NCBI GenBank assembly: GCA_046313675.1
Contig: JBKBXU010000004.1
Span: forward strand, 1-32,897
Direction of reading: 5' to 3'
DNA: 32,897 nt
Origin: JBKBXU01 sp046313675
GTDB lineage: Bacteria > Bacteroidota > Bacteroidia > Cytophagales > Cytophagaceae
A program made the position numbers and the translations under genes. Positions 22,315-30,891 of this stretch are shown here, piece by piece (the first letter of the stretch is position 1; every line of letters starts with the position of its first letter). The notes beneath the pieces are model-generated. The model was not told the DNA's origin, searched no databases, and saw only the letters and a program-made list of their open reading frames with translations.

Positions 22315-23049
22315 TTATGGAACCATGAAGAAATTCTGGGTCTTATGCTTCTCCGGATTGAATTGTACAAGTTTGTTTTTTTGTAATACTTGTATGGAGT
22401 AACCAAGATTTTTCACGAATTCAAAACACTGCTCCCTATTTTCATTCTCCCACAATTCGGTATAAATAACAGGACGGTCTTTTTTTATCCGTTCTTCTCC
22501 ACCTTTTAGAACAAAATATTCAAAGTTTTCTACATCCAGTTTAATGGCAGTGAGAGGCTCTGAATTAAGTACAAGTTCGGGAAGTGTGTCCAATTTTTTA
22601 ATAGGTACATCAAAAGTTTCTCCTTCATTAAAATCTTTGATGCTGCTATGAAGAACATGGCTCAGCCCCTGCATTTTTACTGAACCCATTACCGGCATAA
22701 CCATTTTTACCATACCTTCTTCATTGCCCAATGCTATGTCCAAAATCTTTACATTTTTCAGATTAAAATAGGTTGAAATCTTTTTTAATGTACTCAGATT
22801 ATGATGAACAGGCTCAAAGGCAATGATTTTGGCATTAGGTAATCTTTTGGCAAGTTTTACGGTCATTATACCTATATTTGCACCTATATCAAGAACAATT
22901 CCCTTATTGGGTATCATATTAAGAAAATATAGAAAATCGTTCTCCTTTCTGTCAAGTTCCAGTGTTCGGATCTTGATTAGGGAAAAGAGAAAAAGGTAAT
23001 TTTCGAACCCCAGAATTTTTTGTAAAAAATATTTTATATAGTTCTTCAT
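22315..23049 (-). CDS. FkbM-family SAM-dependent methyltransferase
   Basis: The 244-residue protein shows the SAM-binding motif VLDIGANIGIMT (about residues 70-81), the acidic motif AFEPVHHN, and KLDVENFEYFVLKGG typical of FkbM methyltransferases, which often methylate sugars in glycolipids or polysaccharides. The ATG at 23049 is chosen; a TTG five codons earlier is less likely. The gene diverges from three glycosyltransferases with only 58 bp between start codons, which suggests a shared role in a surface glycan. Confidence 0.88.
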   Translation of the reverse strand: MKNYIKYFLQKILGFENYLFLFSLIKIRTLELDRKENDFLYFLNMIPNKGIVLDIGANIGIMTVKLAKRLPNAKIIAFEPVHHNLSTLKKISTYFNLKNVKILDIALGNEEGMVKMVMPVMGSVKMQGLSHVLHSSIKDFNEGETFDVPIKKLDTLPELVLNSEPLTAIKLDVENFEYFVLKGGEERIKKDRPVIYTELWENENREQCFEFVKNLGYSIQVLQKNKLVQFNPEKHKTQNFFMVP

Positions 23050-23061
23050 GATATAAGGGAT

Positions 23062-23069
23062 CAAAATTA
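23062..23069 (-). promoter_or_regulatory. -7 promoter box for the FkbM gene
   Basis: On the minus strand TAATTTTG matches TAnnTTTG and ends 12 bases before the ATG at 23049. This implies a 5' leader of only a few nucleotides. Confidence 0.42.
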
Positions 23070-23095
23070 GTAAAGCTGAGACATTAAAAATAATT

Positions 23096-23103
23096 TATTT
23101 TTG
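23096..23103 (+). promoter_or_regulatory. -7 promoter box for the glycosyltransferase operon
   Basis: TATTTTTG matches TAnnTTTG and ends four bases before the TTG start codon at 23108, so the transcript would be nearly or fully leaderless. No clear -33 element is seen. Confidence 0.4.
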
Positions 23104-23107
23104 AAAT

Positions 23108-24241
23108 TTGAAAATTGCTGTCAATACAAGGTTATTAATTAAAGATAAACTGGATGGAATTGGCTGGTTTACATACGAAACGCTTAAACGTATTACAGCA
23201 GCCCATCCCGAGCATCATTTCTATTTTTTGTTTGACAGAAAGTATCATGAGGATTTTGTTTTTTCTTCCAATGTTACGCCCATAGTAGTATTTCCACAGG
23301 CAAGGCATCCTTTCTTATTTTACATATGGTTTGAGTATGCTATACCCAGGATTCTGCGAAAAATAAAGGCAGATGTTTTTTTGTCTCCGGATGGCTATCT
23401 TTCACTATCATCGAAAGTGCCTTCGGTAGCAGTAATCCATGACCTTAATTTTGAATACTATCCTAAAGACCTGCCTTTTCTGGTAAGAAAATATTATCGT
23501 TATTTTTTTCCAAGATTTGCTGCCCATGCAAAAAGGATTGCTACGGTGTCAGAATTTAGCAAAAGCAATATCAAAGAGCTGTATGGTATCGCAGATGATA
23601 ACATAGATGTAATCTATAACGGGGCAAATGAAGGCTTTAAGCCGGTTAGTGAAGATCAGAAAAAAGCCATCCGAAATAAATATCTTGGCGGTAATCCTTA
23701 TTTTTTATTCATAGGGTCTTTGCATCCGAGAAAGAACCTGATCAACCTTTTCAAGGCTTTTGATTTATTTAAACAATCTGACGACGGAGGACATAAGCTT
23801 TTGATTGTTGGTCGGAAAATGTGGTGGACAGGCCCCATCAGGGAAGCTTATGAAGGAATGGGCTTCAAAAATGATGTTGTTTTTATTGACCATTTACCTT
23901 CAGATGAGCTTGGGAAAGTGATAGGCAGTGCTTTGGCAATCGCCTATGTATCTTATTTTGAGGGTTTCGGTATTCCTATAGTAGAAGGGATGTATTGTGA
24001 TGTTCCGGTCATAACTTCAAATGTAACGGCTATGCCGGAAATAGGTGGAGATGCTGTTTTTCGGGTTGATCCGTTTTCTATAGAATCTATAGCAGGAGGA
24101 TTGAAGAAAATCGCCTCTGATCCTGCCTTGCGTGAGAGTCTGGTAGAGCTTGGAAGGAAACGCAGGATGGAATTTTCCTGGGATAAAACGGCCACTAAAC
24201 TATTTGCTACTCTTGAAAAGTGTTTAAGCCAGAAGCGATGA
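23108..24241 (+). CDS. Glycosyltransferase, GT-B family 4
   Basis: This 377-residue GT-B glycosyltransferase begins MKIAVNTRLL with TTG as start codon; an in-frame TGA six bases upstream and the lack of any early ATG leave no good alternative. The C-terminal half carries the nucleotide-sugar site: FIGSLHPRKNLINLFKAF, then FEGFGIPIVEGMYCDVPVI, the E-x7-E motif of GT4 enzymes. The N-terminal half includes HDLNFEYYPKDLP and VSEFSKSNI, typical of mannosyl- and rhamnosyl-transferase-like GT4 proteins. Its stop overlaps the next ATG. The donor and acceptor cannot be told from sequence. Confidence 0.92.
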   Translation: MKIAVNTRLLIKDKLDGIGWFTYETLKRITAAHPEHHFYFLFDRKYHEDFVFSSNVTPIVVFPQARHPFLFYIWFEYAIPRILRKIKADVFLSPDGYLSLSSKVPSVAVIHDLNFEYYPKDLPFLVRKYYRYFFPRFAAHAKRIATVSEFSKSNIKELYGIADDNIDVIYNGANEGFKPVSEDQKKAIRNKYLGGNPYFLFIGSLHPRKNLINLFKAFDLFKQSDDGGHKLLIVGRKMWWTGPIREAYEGMGFKNDVVFIDHLPSDELGKVIGSALAIAYVSYFEGFGIPIVEGMYCDVPVITSNVTAMPEIGGDAVFRVDPFSIESIAGGLKKIASDPALRESLVELGRKRRMEFSWDKTATKLFATLEKCLSQKR

Positions 24242-25431
24242 GACAGTTAAATATTTTGCAGGTGACCAATCGGATTCCCTATCCTCTAAATGATGGAGGG
24301 AACCTTGCCACTTATAATGTGACTAAATACCTCAATCGTTTTGGCCATAAAGTTACCATGGCAGCCATTAACACCAGGAAGCATTTTCAGGATCCTGCTG
24401 TGATGGTATCAGTAGCCGACATACATGCCGCTTATGTTCCGGCTGATATATCTGCTTCCGGATTACTTCTGAGTCTGGGAAGGAAAATGCCATATAATGT
24501 GGAGCGGTTTATTTCTGAGGATTTCAGAAACCTACTTATGCAACTGCTGTCTTCAAATACCTATGATGTTATTCAGGTGGAAGGAATCTATCTGGTTATT
24601 TATATAGATGTTTTTAGAAAATATTCTTCAGCTCCTGTGGTACTAAGATCGCATAATATTGAGTATCAAATTTGGGAGCGTTTGGCACAAAAGGAAAAAA
24701 ATCTTATCAAGAAGACATACCTTAAAATCCTCAGCAAGAAAATTCGCAGGTTTGAGATGGAAAATTTCTCCAGGTTTGATGGTATTGTAGCTATTACGGA
24801 TCAGGATGCATTGTTTTATAGGGAAAATGGCTATGCCAAACCTTTAAAAGTGATCAATGCCGGAGTGGATTTAGAGATGATAAAACCTTCTGAAGCTGAT
24901 CCTGAACCTTGCACAGTTTGTTTTTTAGGCAGCTTAGAATGGCAGCCCAATGCTCAGGGCCTTGAATGGTTTATTGAAAAAGTCTGGCCTCTGCTGTCCA
25001 GAACCAATAAGAATATTACTTTCCATATTGCCGGAAAAAATGCGTCTCAAAAATTTAAAGAATTGGCGATAGAGGGAATTACATTTCATGGGATGGTGGA
25101 TGACGCATATGCATTTCTTCAGAAGTATCAGGTGGTGATTGTACCATTATTTTCAGGTGGAGGAATGCGGTTAAAAATTGTTGAATCCATGGCTTTGGGT
25201 AAATGCATTGTTTCAACATTAATTGGTGCAGAAGGTATTGACTATGAAGATGGAAAGCATTTACTGATCGCAGATGATGCCAAAACCTTTGCACGCCATA
25301 TTTTGTGTTTGATTGAACAGGATGAACTCAGAAAATCCGTATCCGGCAATGCCTCACAATTGGCCAGAGAAAAATACGATTGGCAATTACTTGTAAGGGA
25401 GTTCGAAAATTTTTATTTTCAGCTAATATGA
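24238..25431 (+). CDS. Glycosyltransferase, GT-B family 4
   Basis: The 397-residue protein starts RQLNILQVTNRIPYPLNDGG, a typical N-terminal donor-independent acceptor domain of GT4 enzymes, and has FLGSLEWQPNAQGLEWF and VIVPLFSGGGMRLKIVESMA in the nucleotide-sugar domain. It is coupled by ATGA overlaps to the genes before and after it. A GTG six codons upstream is discarded. It is clearly paralogous to the following gene: both have a PYPxxDG/KGD opening and an APLFSGSG/VPLFSGGG motif. Confidence 0.92.
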   Translation: MRQLNILQVTNRIPYPLNDGGNLATYNVTKYLNRFGHKVTMAAINTRKHFQDPAVMVSVADIHAAYVPADISASGLLLSLGRKMPYNVERFISEDFRNLLMQLLSSNTYDVIQVEGIYLVIYIDVFRKYSSAPVVLRSHNIEYQIWERLAQKEKNLIKKTYLKILSKKIRRFEMENFSRFDGIVAITDQDALFYRENGYAKPLKVINAGVDLEMIKPSEADPEPCTVCFLGSLEWQPNAQGLEWFIEKVWPLLSRTNKNITFHIAGKNASQKFKELAIEGITFHGMVDDAYAFLQKYQVVIVPLFSGGGMRLKIVESMALGKCIVSTLIGAEGIDYEDGKHLLIADDAKTFARHILCLIEQDELRKSVSGNASQLAREKYDWQLLVREFENFYFQLI

Positions 25432-26603
25432 AGATCGTTGTAGCTTTATCCAGATTTCCTTACCCGACAGATAAAGGGGATAAACTCAGAGCTTATCATC
25501 AGATAAGAGACCTGAGTCAAAAGCACGAGATCTTTCTGGTGTGTCTGACACATTCTATGCCTGAGGAAAAGGATCTTAACCATGTTAGGGCATTTTGTAA
25601 AGAACTGATCATAATTCACCGGTCTTTGCCTGCTCGATTTTTTAGTCTTCTGGCAGGAATATTCAGTGCGCAGCCTTTTCAGGTTCATTTCTTTAGATCT
25701 TCTAAAATGAAGAAGGCCATTGAGCGCATAATAAAGGAACACCAAATCGATATTTGCTATGTTCAACTGATAAGATTGATAGAGAACATTCCTTTTGATT
25801 TGAATGTTAAATACTACCTTGATTTTATGGATGCTTTTTCTGCGGGAATGAACAAACGCGTTTCTTTATCCCGCTGGTATGAAAGATTTATGATTTCCAT
25901 AGAAGCAAAAAGATTGAAGCACTATGAAAAACGGGCTTTTGATCTTTTTAATGGATATTCTATTATCAGTAAAGCAGATGGAGAAGCACTTGGCGACACA
26001 GGCAGGCTGGATATTCTTATCAATGGAGTAAATGAAAAATTTTTACAGTGTGATCCTGTGGAGAAGAAGGAATATGATGTTATTTTTACAGGAAATATGG
26101 GGTATCATCCCAATATTCAGGCATGTAAATACCTGGTCAAAGAGGTTTTGCCTGAATTGCGCAAAAGCGGGACATCAGTTAAGATTTGCCTGGCAGGAAC
26201 AAGTCCTTCACAGGAAGTTTTGTCTTTGCAATCTAAGGATGTAGTTGTAACCGGATATGTAGAAGACATTACAGTATTTCTAGCGAAAAGTAAGATCTTT
26301 GTAGCACCTTTATTTTCCGGTTCAGGCCTGCAAAATAAATTACTTGAATCTATGGCTGTTGGCTTGCCGTCCATTACCACTCCTTTGGCTAATAAAGCTC
26401 TGATGGCTTGTCCGGATAAGGAAATATTGATTGCGAATAATAAAAAAGAGTTTGCCGATAAGATTCAAAGATTATTGAAGGATTCTTCTGAAGCAGATGC
26501 CATAGGTAAATGTGGAAGAAGTTTTATAGCAAATAACTACCAATGGTCAGAGACTAACAAAAAGCTGGAAGGGGCTTTTGAAAAACTAATTAAAGAGACT
26601 TAA
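25428..26603 (+). CDS. Glycosyltransferase, GT-B family 4 (TIGR03087-like)
   Basis: This 391-residue enzyme opens KIVVALSRFPYPTDKGDKLRAYH, resembling the PEP-CTERM/XrtA-type glycosyltransferase family, and has FTGNMGYHPNIQACKYLV and VAPLFSGSGLQNKLLESMAVGLP in its C-terminal donor-binding half. The ATG at 25428 overlaps the previous stop by 4 bp; the in-frame start 16 codons upstream is unlikely. Together the three enzymes would add successive sugars to one glycan. No flippase or polymerase is in the window. Confidence 0.9.
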   Translation: MKIVVALSRFPYPTDKGDKLRAYHQIRDLSQKHEIFLVCLTHSMPEEKDLNHVRAFCKELIIIHRSLPARFFSLLAGIFSAQPFQVHFFRSSKMKKAIERIIKEHQIDICYVQLIRLIENIPFDLNVKYYLDFMDAFSAGMNKRVSLSRWYERFMISIEAKRLKHYEKRAFDLFNGYSIISKADGEALGDTGRLDILINGVNEKFLQCDPVEKKEYDVIFTGNMGYHPNIQACKYLVKEVLPELRKSGTSVKICLAGTSPSQEVLSLQSKDVVVTGYVEDITVFLAKSKIFVAPLFSGSGLQNKLLESMAVGLPSITTPLANKALMACPDKEILIANNKKEFADKIQRLLKDSSEADAIGKCGRSFIANNYQWSETNKKLEGAFEKLIKET

Positions 26604-26615
26604 GATATACAGAAA

Positions 26616-27833
26616 ATGCTGGACAGGATTGAAGAAGCTATTGAAGAAATAAAAAAAGGCAATATTATTATTGTGGTTGATGATGAAGACAGGGAGAATG
26701 AAGGTGATTTTATATGTGCTGCGGAAACGATTACCCCTGAAATTGTTAATTTTATGGCTACACATGGCCGAGGTTTAATATGTGCACCTCTCATTGAGGA
26801 TCGATGTGAAGAGCTTGGCCTGGAGTTGATGGTTGGTAGAAATACTGCCATACATGCTACACCTTTTACAGTTTCTGTTGACTTGTTGGGTCATGGATGT
26901 ACTACCGGAATATCTGCTTCAGATAGGGCAAAAACCATTAAAGCTTTGGTTGATCCGGATATTAATCCCGAAGAGCTGGGTAAGCCTGGACATATATTTC
27001 CATTAAAAGCAATGCGTGGTGGTGTCTTACGCAGGGCCGGGCACACAGAAGCATGTATTGATTTTGCCAGATTGGCCGGTCTCAAACCTGCTGGTGTGTT
27101 GGTTGAAATTATGAATGAGGATGGATCTATGGCCCGTTTACCTGATTTAAGGAAAGTAGCCGATAAATTCAACCTTAAACTCGTTTCGATTAAGGACCTT
27201 ATTGAATATAGATTAAACAATGAAAGTCTTATAAAGAGTGAAATTGGTGTTAAAATGCCTACCGAGTGGGGTAATTTTGATTTAGTAGCTTATCGCCAAA
27301 CAAATACCGACGACATTCACATGGCCCTTGTCAAAGGAACATGGGATGAAAATGAGCCTGTTCTTGTAAGAGTACATTCTTCCTGTATTACTGGTGATAT
27401 CTTTGGGTCTTGTCGTTGCGACTGCGGAGCTCAGCTTCATAAAGCAATGGAAATGGTGGAAAAAGCAGGAAAAGGGCTGGTCTTGTATATGAATCAGGAA
27501 GGACGAGGAATAGGGCTTATAAATAAATTGAAAGCCTATAAGCTACAGGAGCAAGGTCGTGATACTGTGGAAGCCAACCTTGACTTGGGATTTAAAATGG
27601 ATGAACGTGATTATGGAATTGGTGCACAGATCATCAGAGATCTGGGAATTACTAAAATTAAGCTGATTACCAACAATCCTGTGAAGCGTGCAGGCCTTAT
27701 AGGCTATGGTTTGGAGATTGTTGATGTAGTCCCACTGGAGATTGAACCTAATGAATACAATGCGACCTATTTATCCACCAAACGGGATAAAATGGGCCAT
27801 CATCTTTTGAAAAAATTCACTCCTGAAAAATAG
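26616..27833 (+). CDS. ribBA: RibBA: DHBP synthase / GTP cyclohydrolase II
   Basis: This bifunctional enzyme feeds both branches of riboflavin synthesis. Residues about 1-200 are 3,4-dihydroxy-2-butanone 4-phosphate synthase (DDEDRENEGDF, THGRGLICAPL, RAGHTEACIDFARLAGL). Residues about 205-400 are GTP cyclohydrolase II, with the zinc cysteines in SSCITGDIFGSCRCDCG and the NQEGRGIGL active-site loop. The 405-residue length is normal. The gene begins only 12 bp after the last glycosyltransferase, so it may be read from that operon; there is no room for an FMN riboswitch. FAD is needed by the oxidoreductase at the window start, but no special link is implied. Confidence 0.97.
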   Translation: MLDRIEEAIEEIKKGNIIIVVDDEDRENEGDFICAAETITPEIVNFMATHGRGLICAPLIEDRCEELGLELMVGRNTAIHATPFTVSVDLLGHGCTTGISASDRAKTIKALVDPDINPEELGKPGHIFPLKAMRGGVLRRAGHTEACIDFARLAGLKPAGVLVEIMNEDGSMARLPDLRKVADKFNLKLVSIKDLIEYRLNNESLIKSEIGVKMPTEWGNFDLVAYRQTNTDDIHMALVKGTWDENEPVLVRVHSSCITGDIFGSCRCDCGAQLHKAMEMVEKAGKGLVLYMNQEGRGIGLINKLKAYKLQEQGRDTVEANLDLGFKMDERDYGIGAQIIRDLGITKIKLITNNPVKRAGLIGYGLEIVDVVPLEIEPNEYNATYLSTKRDKMGHHLLKKFTPEK

Positions 27834-27878
27834 AACATTGAGGGTGAATCGGTGTTAATTGCAATTTAATAAGTAGAA

Positions 27879-28649
27879 ATGAGTAAAAGGCCACTAATTT
27901 TAGTAACCAACGACGATGGGATTACCTCTAAGGGAATCAGGACTTTGATAGAAGTTGCCAAAGAGCATGGTGAAGTGATTGTTGTAGCTCCTGACAGTCC
28001 TCAGTCCGGTATGGGACATGCCATAACCATTGGTGAAACACTTCGATTGGATTCTGAGGATATTTTTCCGGGTATACGTGCATATAAATGCTCAGGTACC
28101 CCCGTTGATTGTGTTAAAATGGCAAATCACATCATTCTAAAGGAAATTGAGCCTGACTTGGTAGTAAGTGGTATAAACCATGGTGCCAATTCCTCTATAA
28201 GTGTCATTTATTCAGGCACCATGTCCGCAGCTATCGAAGCTGCAGTAGAAGGCATTCCTGCAGTTGGTTTTTCCTTATGTGACTATTCTATGAATGCCGA
28301 CTTTGAGCATTGCAAAGAATATGTAAGCAAAATTATCGGACAGGTTCTTAAGACCCGAATGCCCAGAGGCGTTGCCTTAAATGTTAATATTCCTGCAAAA
28401 GGTAAAAAAATCAAAGGTATTAAGATTTGCCGCCAGGCCAGTGCAAAGTGGCAGGAGAATTTTGATGAACGTAAAGACCCTCATGGGAGGACTTATTATT
28501 GGATGACTGGATACTTCAGCAATTTTGATAAAGGAGAAGATACCGATGAGTATGCACTTTCTCAAAATTATATATCTGTAGTGCCCTGTGCCTTTGACCT
28601 TACCGCGCACCATGCGGTGACCATTCTAAATGATGAGTGGGATATTTAA
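27879..28649 (+). CDS. surE: 5'/3'-nucleotidase SurE
   Basis: SurE is a metal-dependent phosphatase of nucleoside monophosphates. The 256-residue protein has the metal site LVTNDDG (Asp12-Asp13), APDSPQSGMGHA, the substrate motif SGTPVDCVKMA, and SGINHGANSSISVIYSGTMSAA. Length is normal. It starts 45 bp after ribBA and no promoter box is evident between, so joint transcription is likely. Confidence 0.96.
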   Translation: MSKRPLILVTNDDGITSKGIRTLIEVAKEHGEVIVVAPDSPQSGMGHAITIGETLRLDSEDIFPGIRAYKCSGTPVDCVKMANHIILKEIEPDLVVSGINHGANSSISVIYSGTMSAAIEAAVEGIPAVGFSLCDYSMNADFEHCKEYVSKIIGQVLKTRMPRGVALNVNIPAKGKKIKGIKICRQASAKWQENFDERKDPHGRTYYWMTGYFSNFDKGEDTDEYALSQNYISVVPCAFDLTAHHAVTILNDEWDI

Positions 28650-28739
28650 TAAGAATAATAGTCTGTATTTTTTTAACAAAGCCCAAATTTTATAGTTTAA
28701 TAAATTATAAAACAGGTATTTAAATATATCGGAATTGTA

Positions 28740-29402
28740 TTGGCTATTCCGGCAGGCTTTATCATGATATATTCCATTTTGGTTTCTTTATTAGGATTAA
28801 TTCCTGTCAACCGGGATTATGAGCAGGCTGCTGAAGGAATAAATATTTTTATTTCCTCAAGTGGCAGCCACACTTACTTTGTGGTGCCTGTTGCCACTGA
28901 GCTTATAGACTGGCGAGAGCTCTTCCCCCCTTCAGAATTTGAATATGCTGATTCTTCCTTTACATACTTATCGTTTGGTTGGGGAGAACGGGCTTATTAT
29001 ACGCAAGCCGAAGATTGGCAAGACCTGAATTTGCGCCTGGTAATTCCTGCGGCATTTTGGCCTACAGCAAGTGCCATGCATGTTGAATACCTACAGGAAG
29101 AACCTGTTCCGGGTGAATGGCATGTTCCAGTTAGGTTGGATTATATGGAATACAGACAGCTGTGTGAATACATAATTGCAAGTTTACAGCAGAAAGATAG
29201 TCTGCCAATTCTTATCCCTGGAGCTTTTAGATACGGAACAGATAATTTCTATGAAGCAGTTGGACAATATCATTTATTTAATACCAGTAATACCTGGACC
29301 AACAGGGGCTTAAAGAAGCTGGGAGTTCGAAGTACTGTGTGGACGCCATTGGAAGAGCCTGTTATGCGCCAGGTGAGAAAAATCCATGATAAAGGTCAAT
29401 AA
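28740..29402 (+). CDS. TIGR02117/DUF2459-type membrane-anchored protein, start codon uncertain
   Basis: The protein of about 220 residues has one N-terminal hydrophobic helix followed by an extracytoplasmic domain. Features such as YLSFGWGERAYYTQ, RLVIPA and FNTSNTWTNRGLKKLG match the TIGR02117 (urease-associated, DUF2459) family, whose biochemical role is unknown. The start is odd. From the TTG at 28740 the frame continues upstream without stop to 28704, and these codons read IIKQVFKYIGIV, an ideal positively charged head of the membrane helix. ATT (28704) or ATA (28707) might be the true start, since no ATG, GTG or TTG lies in that stretch. The TTG is given here as the conservative choice. 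Confidence 0.75.
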   Translation: MAIPAGFIMIYSILVSLLGLIPVNRDYEQAAEGINIFISSSGSHTYFVVPVATELIDWRELFPPSEFEYADSSFTYLSFGWGERAYYTQAEDWQDLNLRLVIPAAFWPTASAMHVEYLQEEPVPGEWHVPVRLDYMEYRQLCEYIIASLQQKDSLPILIPGAFRYGTDNFYEAVGQYHLFNTSNTWTNRGLKKLGVRSTVWTPLEEPVMRQVRKIHDKGQ

Positions 29403-29470
29403 ATATGATGAGGAATTGCGTATGTTTGCCTTAATAAAAGTTGGCTTATTTGCATAAAATTTAACCTAAT

Positions 29471-30004
29471 ATGAAAATGGCAGTCTTCTCTAGCGCAATA
29501 TTTTGGGGTACTTTGTTAATTTTAGCAGGTATTTCTATTATTCTAAAAGTGGGTTTTGGAATCAATTTTCCATTTTTTAGAATCCTTTTCGCATTTTTTC
29601 TGATTTTTATGGGTATAAAAGTGCTTACGGGAATTTCATTTAAATCAAGTCCGAAGGAACAATCAACAGTGTTTGGATCAAGTTCTATGCGGTATAATCC
29701 GGACAACCCTGAGATGAACGTAATATTTGGAAAAGGAGAGTTATATTTCACTGATGTGGAAGTTTCTAAAAATCTCCATGGGAAGGTAAATGTTGTCTTT
29801 GGTAATGCAGAATTGTTTATAGACGAAGAAATACCAATGAAAATAAAGGCTACCACGGTTTTTGGAGGTACAAATTTCCCTGATGAAACAACCATCGCTT
29901 TTGGAGACTATATCTATAAGACCAAAGCTTTTGAAGAAGGAAAGCCTTTCATACATTTAAAAACCGATGTTATTTTTGGTGGGTTACAAATTAAGAACAG
30001 ATAA
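29471..30004 (+). CDS. LiaF-like membrane protein
   Basis: The 177-residue protein has two hydrophobic helices (about 7-26 and 33-54) and then a beta-rich soluble part with four spaced repeats of the form V(I/V)FG (TVFGSSS, VIFGKGE, VVFGNAE, TVFGGTN, VIFGGLQ). This is the pattern of the LiaF/YvqF C-terminal domain of cell-envelope stress proteins, which senses wall damage in Firmicutes. No LiaRS two-component genes are adjacent. The gene lies 5 bp before thioredoxin and the two are almost certainly co-transcribed. Confidence 0.78.
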   Translation: MKMAVFSSAIFWGTLLILAGISIILKVGFGINFPFFRILFAFFLIFMGIKVLTGISFKSSPKEQSTVFGSSSMRYNPDNPEMNVIFGKGELYFTDVEVSKNLHGKVNVVFGNAELFIDEEIPMKIKATTVFGGTNFPDETTIAFGDYIYKTKAFEEGKPFIHLKTDVIFGGLQIKNR

Positions 30005-30009
30005 GACCA

Positions 30010-30306
30010 ATGACTCAGTCTATTGAAGAAGTAATAGCTTCATCGGAATTAGCGGTGCTTGTTGATTTCTATGCTGAATGGTGTAGTCCCTGTATGCAAA
30101 TGATGCCTGTTTGGGATGAGGTTTCTGAGGCTCTAAAAGAAAAATGTCTTACAATTAAAGTTAATGTTGACGAACACCTGGATCTTGTAGAGAAATACAA
30201 GATAATGGGTGTTCCGACTTTTATTCTCTTTCGGGAGGGAAGGATTATTAAGAAAATTCCCGGAGTTTTGGATAAACAACAACTTATAGATCTTTCTTTT
30301 GCCTGA
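30010..30306 (+). CDS. Thioredoxin
   Basis: This 98-residue cytoplasmic thioredoxin fold has active site WCSPC instead of the common WCGPC, preceded by VLVDFYAEW and followed by the cis-proline motif GVPTF and FREGRI. It would reduce disulfides in client proteins; the Ser in the CxxC loop should alter redox potential slightly. It forms a two-gene unit with the LiaF-like protein. A role outside general redox is not visible. Confidence 0.93.
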   Translation: MTQSIEEVIASSELAVLVDFYAEWCSPCMQMMPVWDEVSEALKEKCLTIKVNVDEHLDLVEKYKIMGVPTFILFREGRIIKKIPGVLDKQQLIDLSFA

Positions 30307-30372
30307 ATCCAATACTGATAATTCTCATCTTTCGGGATAAGCGTCATCATATTTTAGCTTCTTGTCATCTAT

Positions 30373-30380
30373 TAGTTTTG
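30373..30380 (+). promoter_or_regulatory. -7 promoter box of the DUF2267/ppsA unit
   Basis: TAGTTTTG fits TAnnTTTG, 25 bp before the ATG at 30406. The -33 position has only TTTT/TTTA, about 17 bp upstream, so support is partial. Confidence 0.42.
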
Positions 30381-30405
30381 TACTGTTTAATATACTCAAC
30401 TACTT

Positions 30406-30840
30406 ATGACAGTTCAAAGCCTAAAACCAAAAACACAAGAGTTTCTTCTTGCCTTATCAAAGTATCTTGAATTTTATGGAGACAGGGATAAATCCAAAAG
30501 GATTCTGGTGTCTGTCCTCCATGCCCTTAGGGATACTCTTAGCTTTGATCAATCTTTACAGGTTTTGTCCAGTCTACCGGTTAATTTGAAATCCATATAT
30601 ATCTATAATTGGAGTATTTCAGAATCAGGTACGACAATTTCTCCGGATACGGACTTCCTAAAAGTAGTGATAAAAAGGGCGGGGAAGTTATCGCACTATG
30701 ACTTTCCTGAAGAAAAAAAAGCACTTCAAAATATAAGGTCTGTTTTCAGTTTCATAGAGGAAAATATTCCTGAATCAAAAATGGCCATCATCAGGAGTAA
30801 CTATCCGGATAGTCTGAAGAAAATCCTTAATGAGAAATAA
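30406..30840 (+). CDS. DUF2267 protein
   Basis: The 144-residue soluble protein contains the RILVSVLHALRDTLSFDQSLQVLSSLP pattern (split here: RILVSVLHALRDTL, then LQVLSSLP) and YIYNW, which fit the helical DUF2267 family. DUF2267 proteins often occur near stress and energy genes, but no activity is established to my knowledge. It lies 51 bp before PEP synthase and may share its transcript. Confidence 0.75.
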   Translation: MTVQSLKPKTQEFLLALSKYLEFYGDRDKSKRILVSVLHALRDTLSFDQSLQVLSSLPVNLKSIYIYNWSISESGTTISPDTDFLKVVIKRAGKLSHYDFPEEKKALQNIRSVFSFIEENIPESKMAIIRSNYPDSLKKILNEK

Positions 30841-30891
30841 CAAAATTTTTAATAAAAGCTTTATTTAATTAGACATAACAGCTGATAGCAT

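Noticed and set aside
26604..26615. Possible FMN riboswitch before ribBA
   Set aside because: Only 12 bp separate it from the previous gene, too short for the aptamer.
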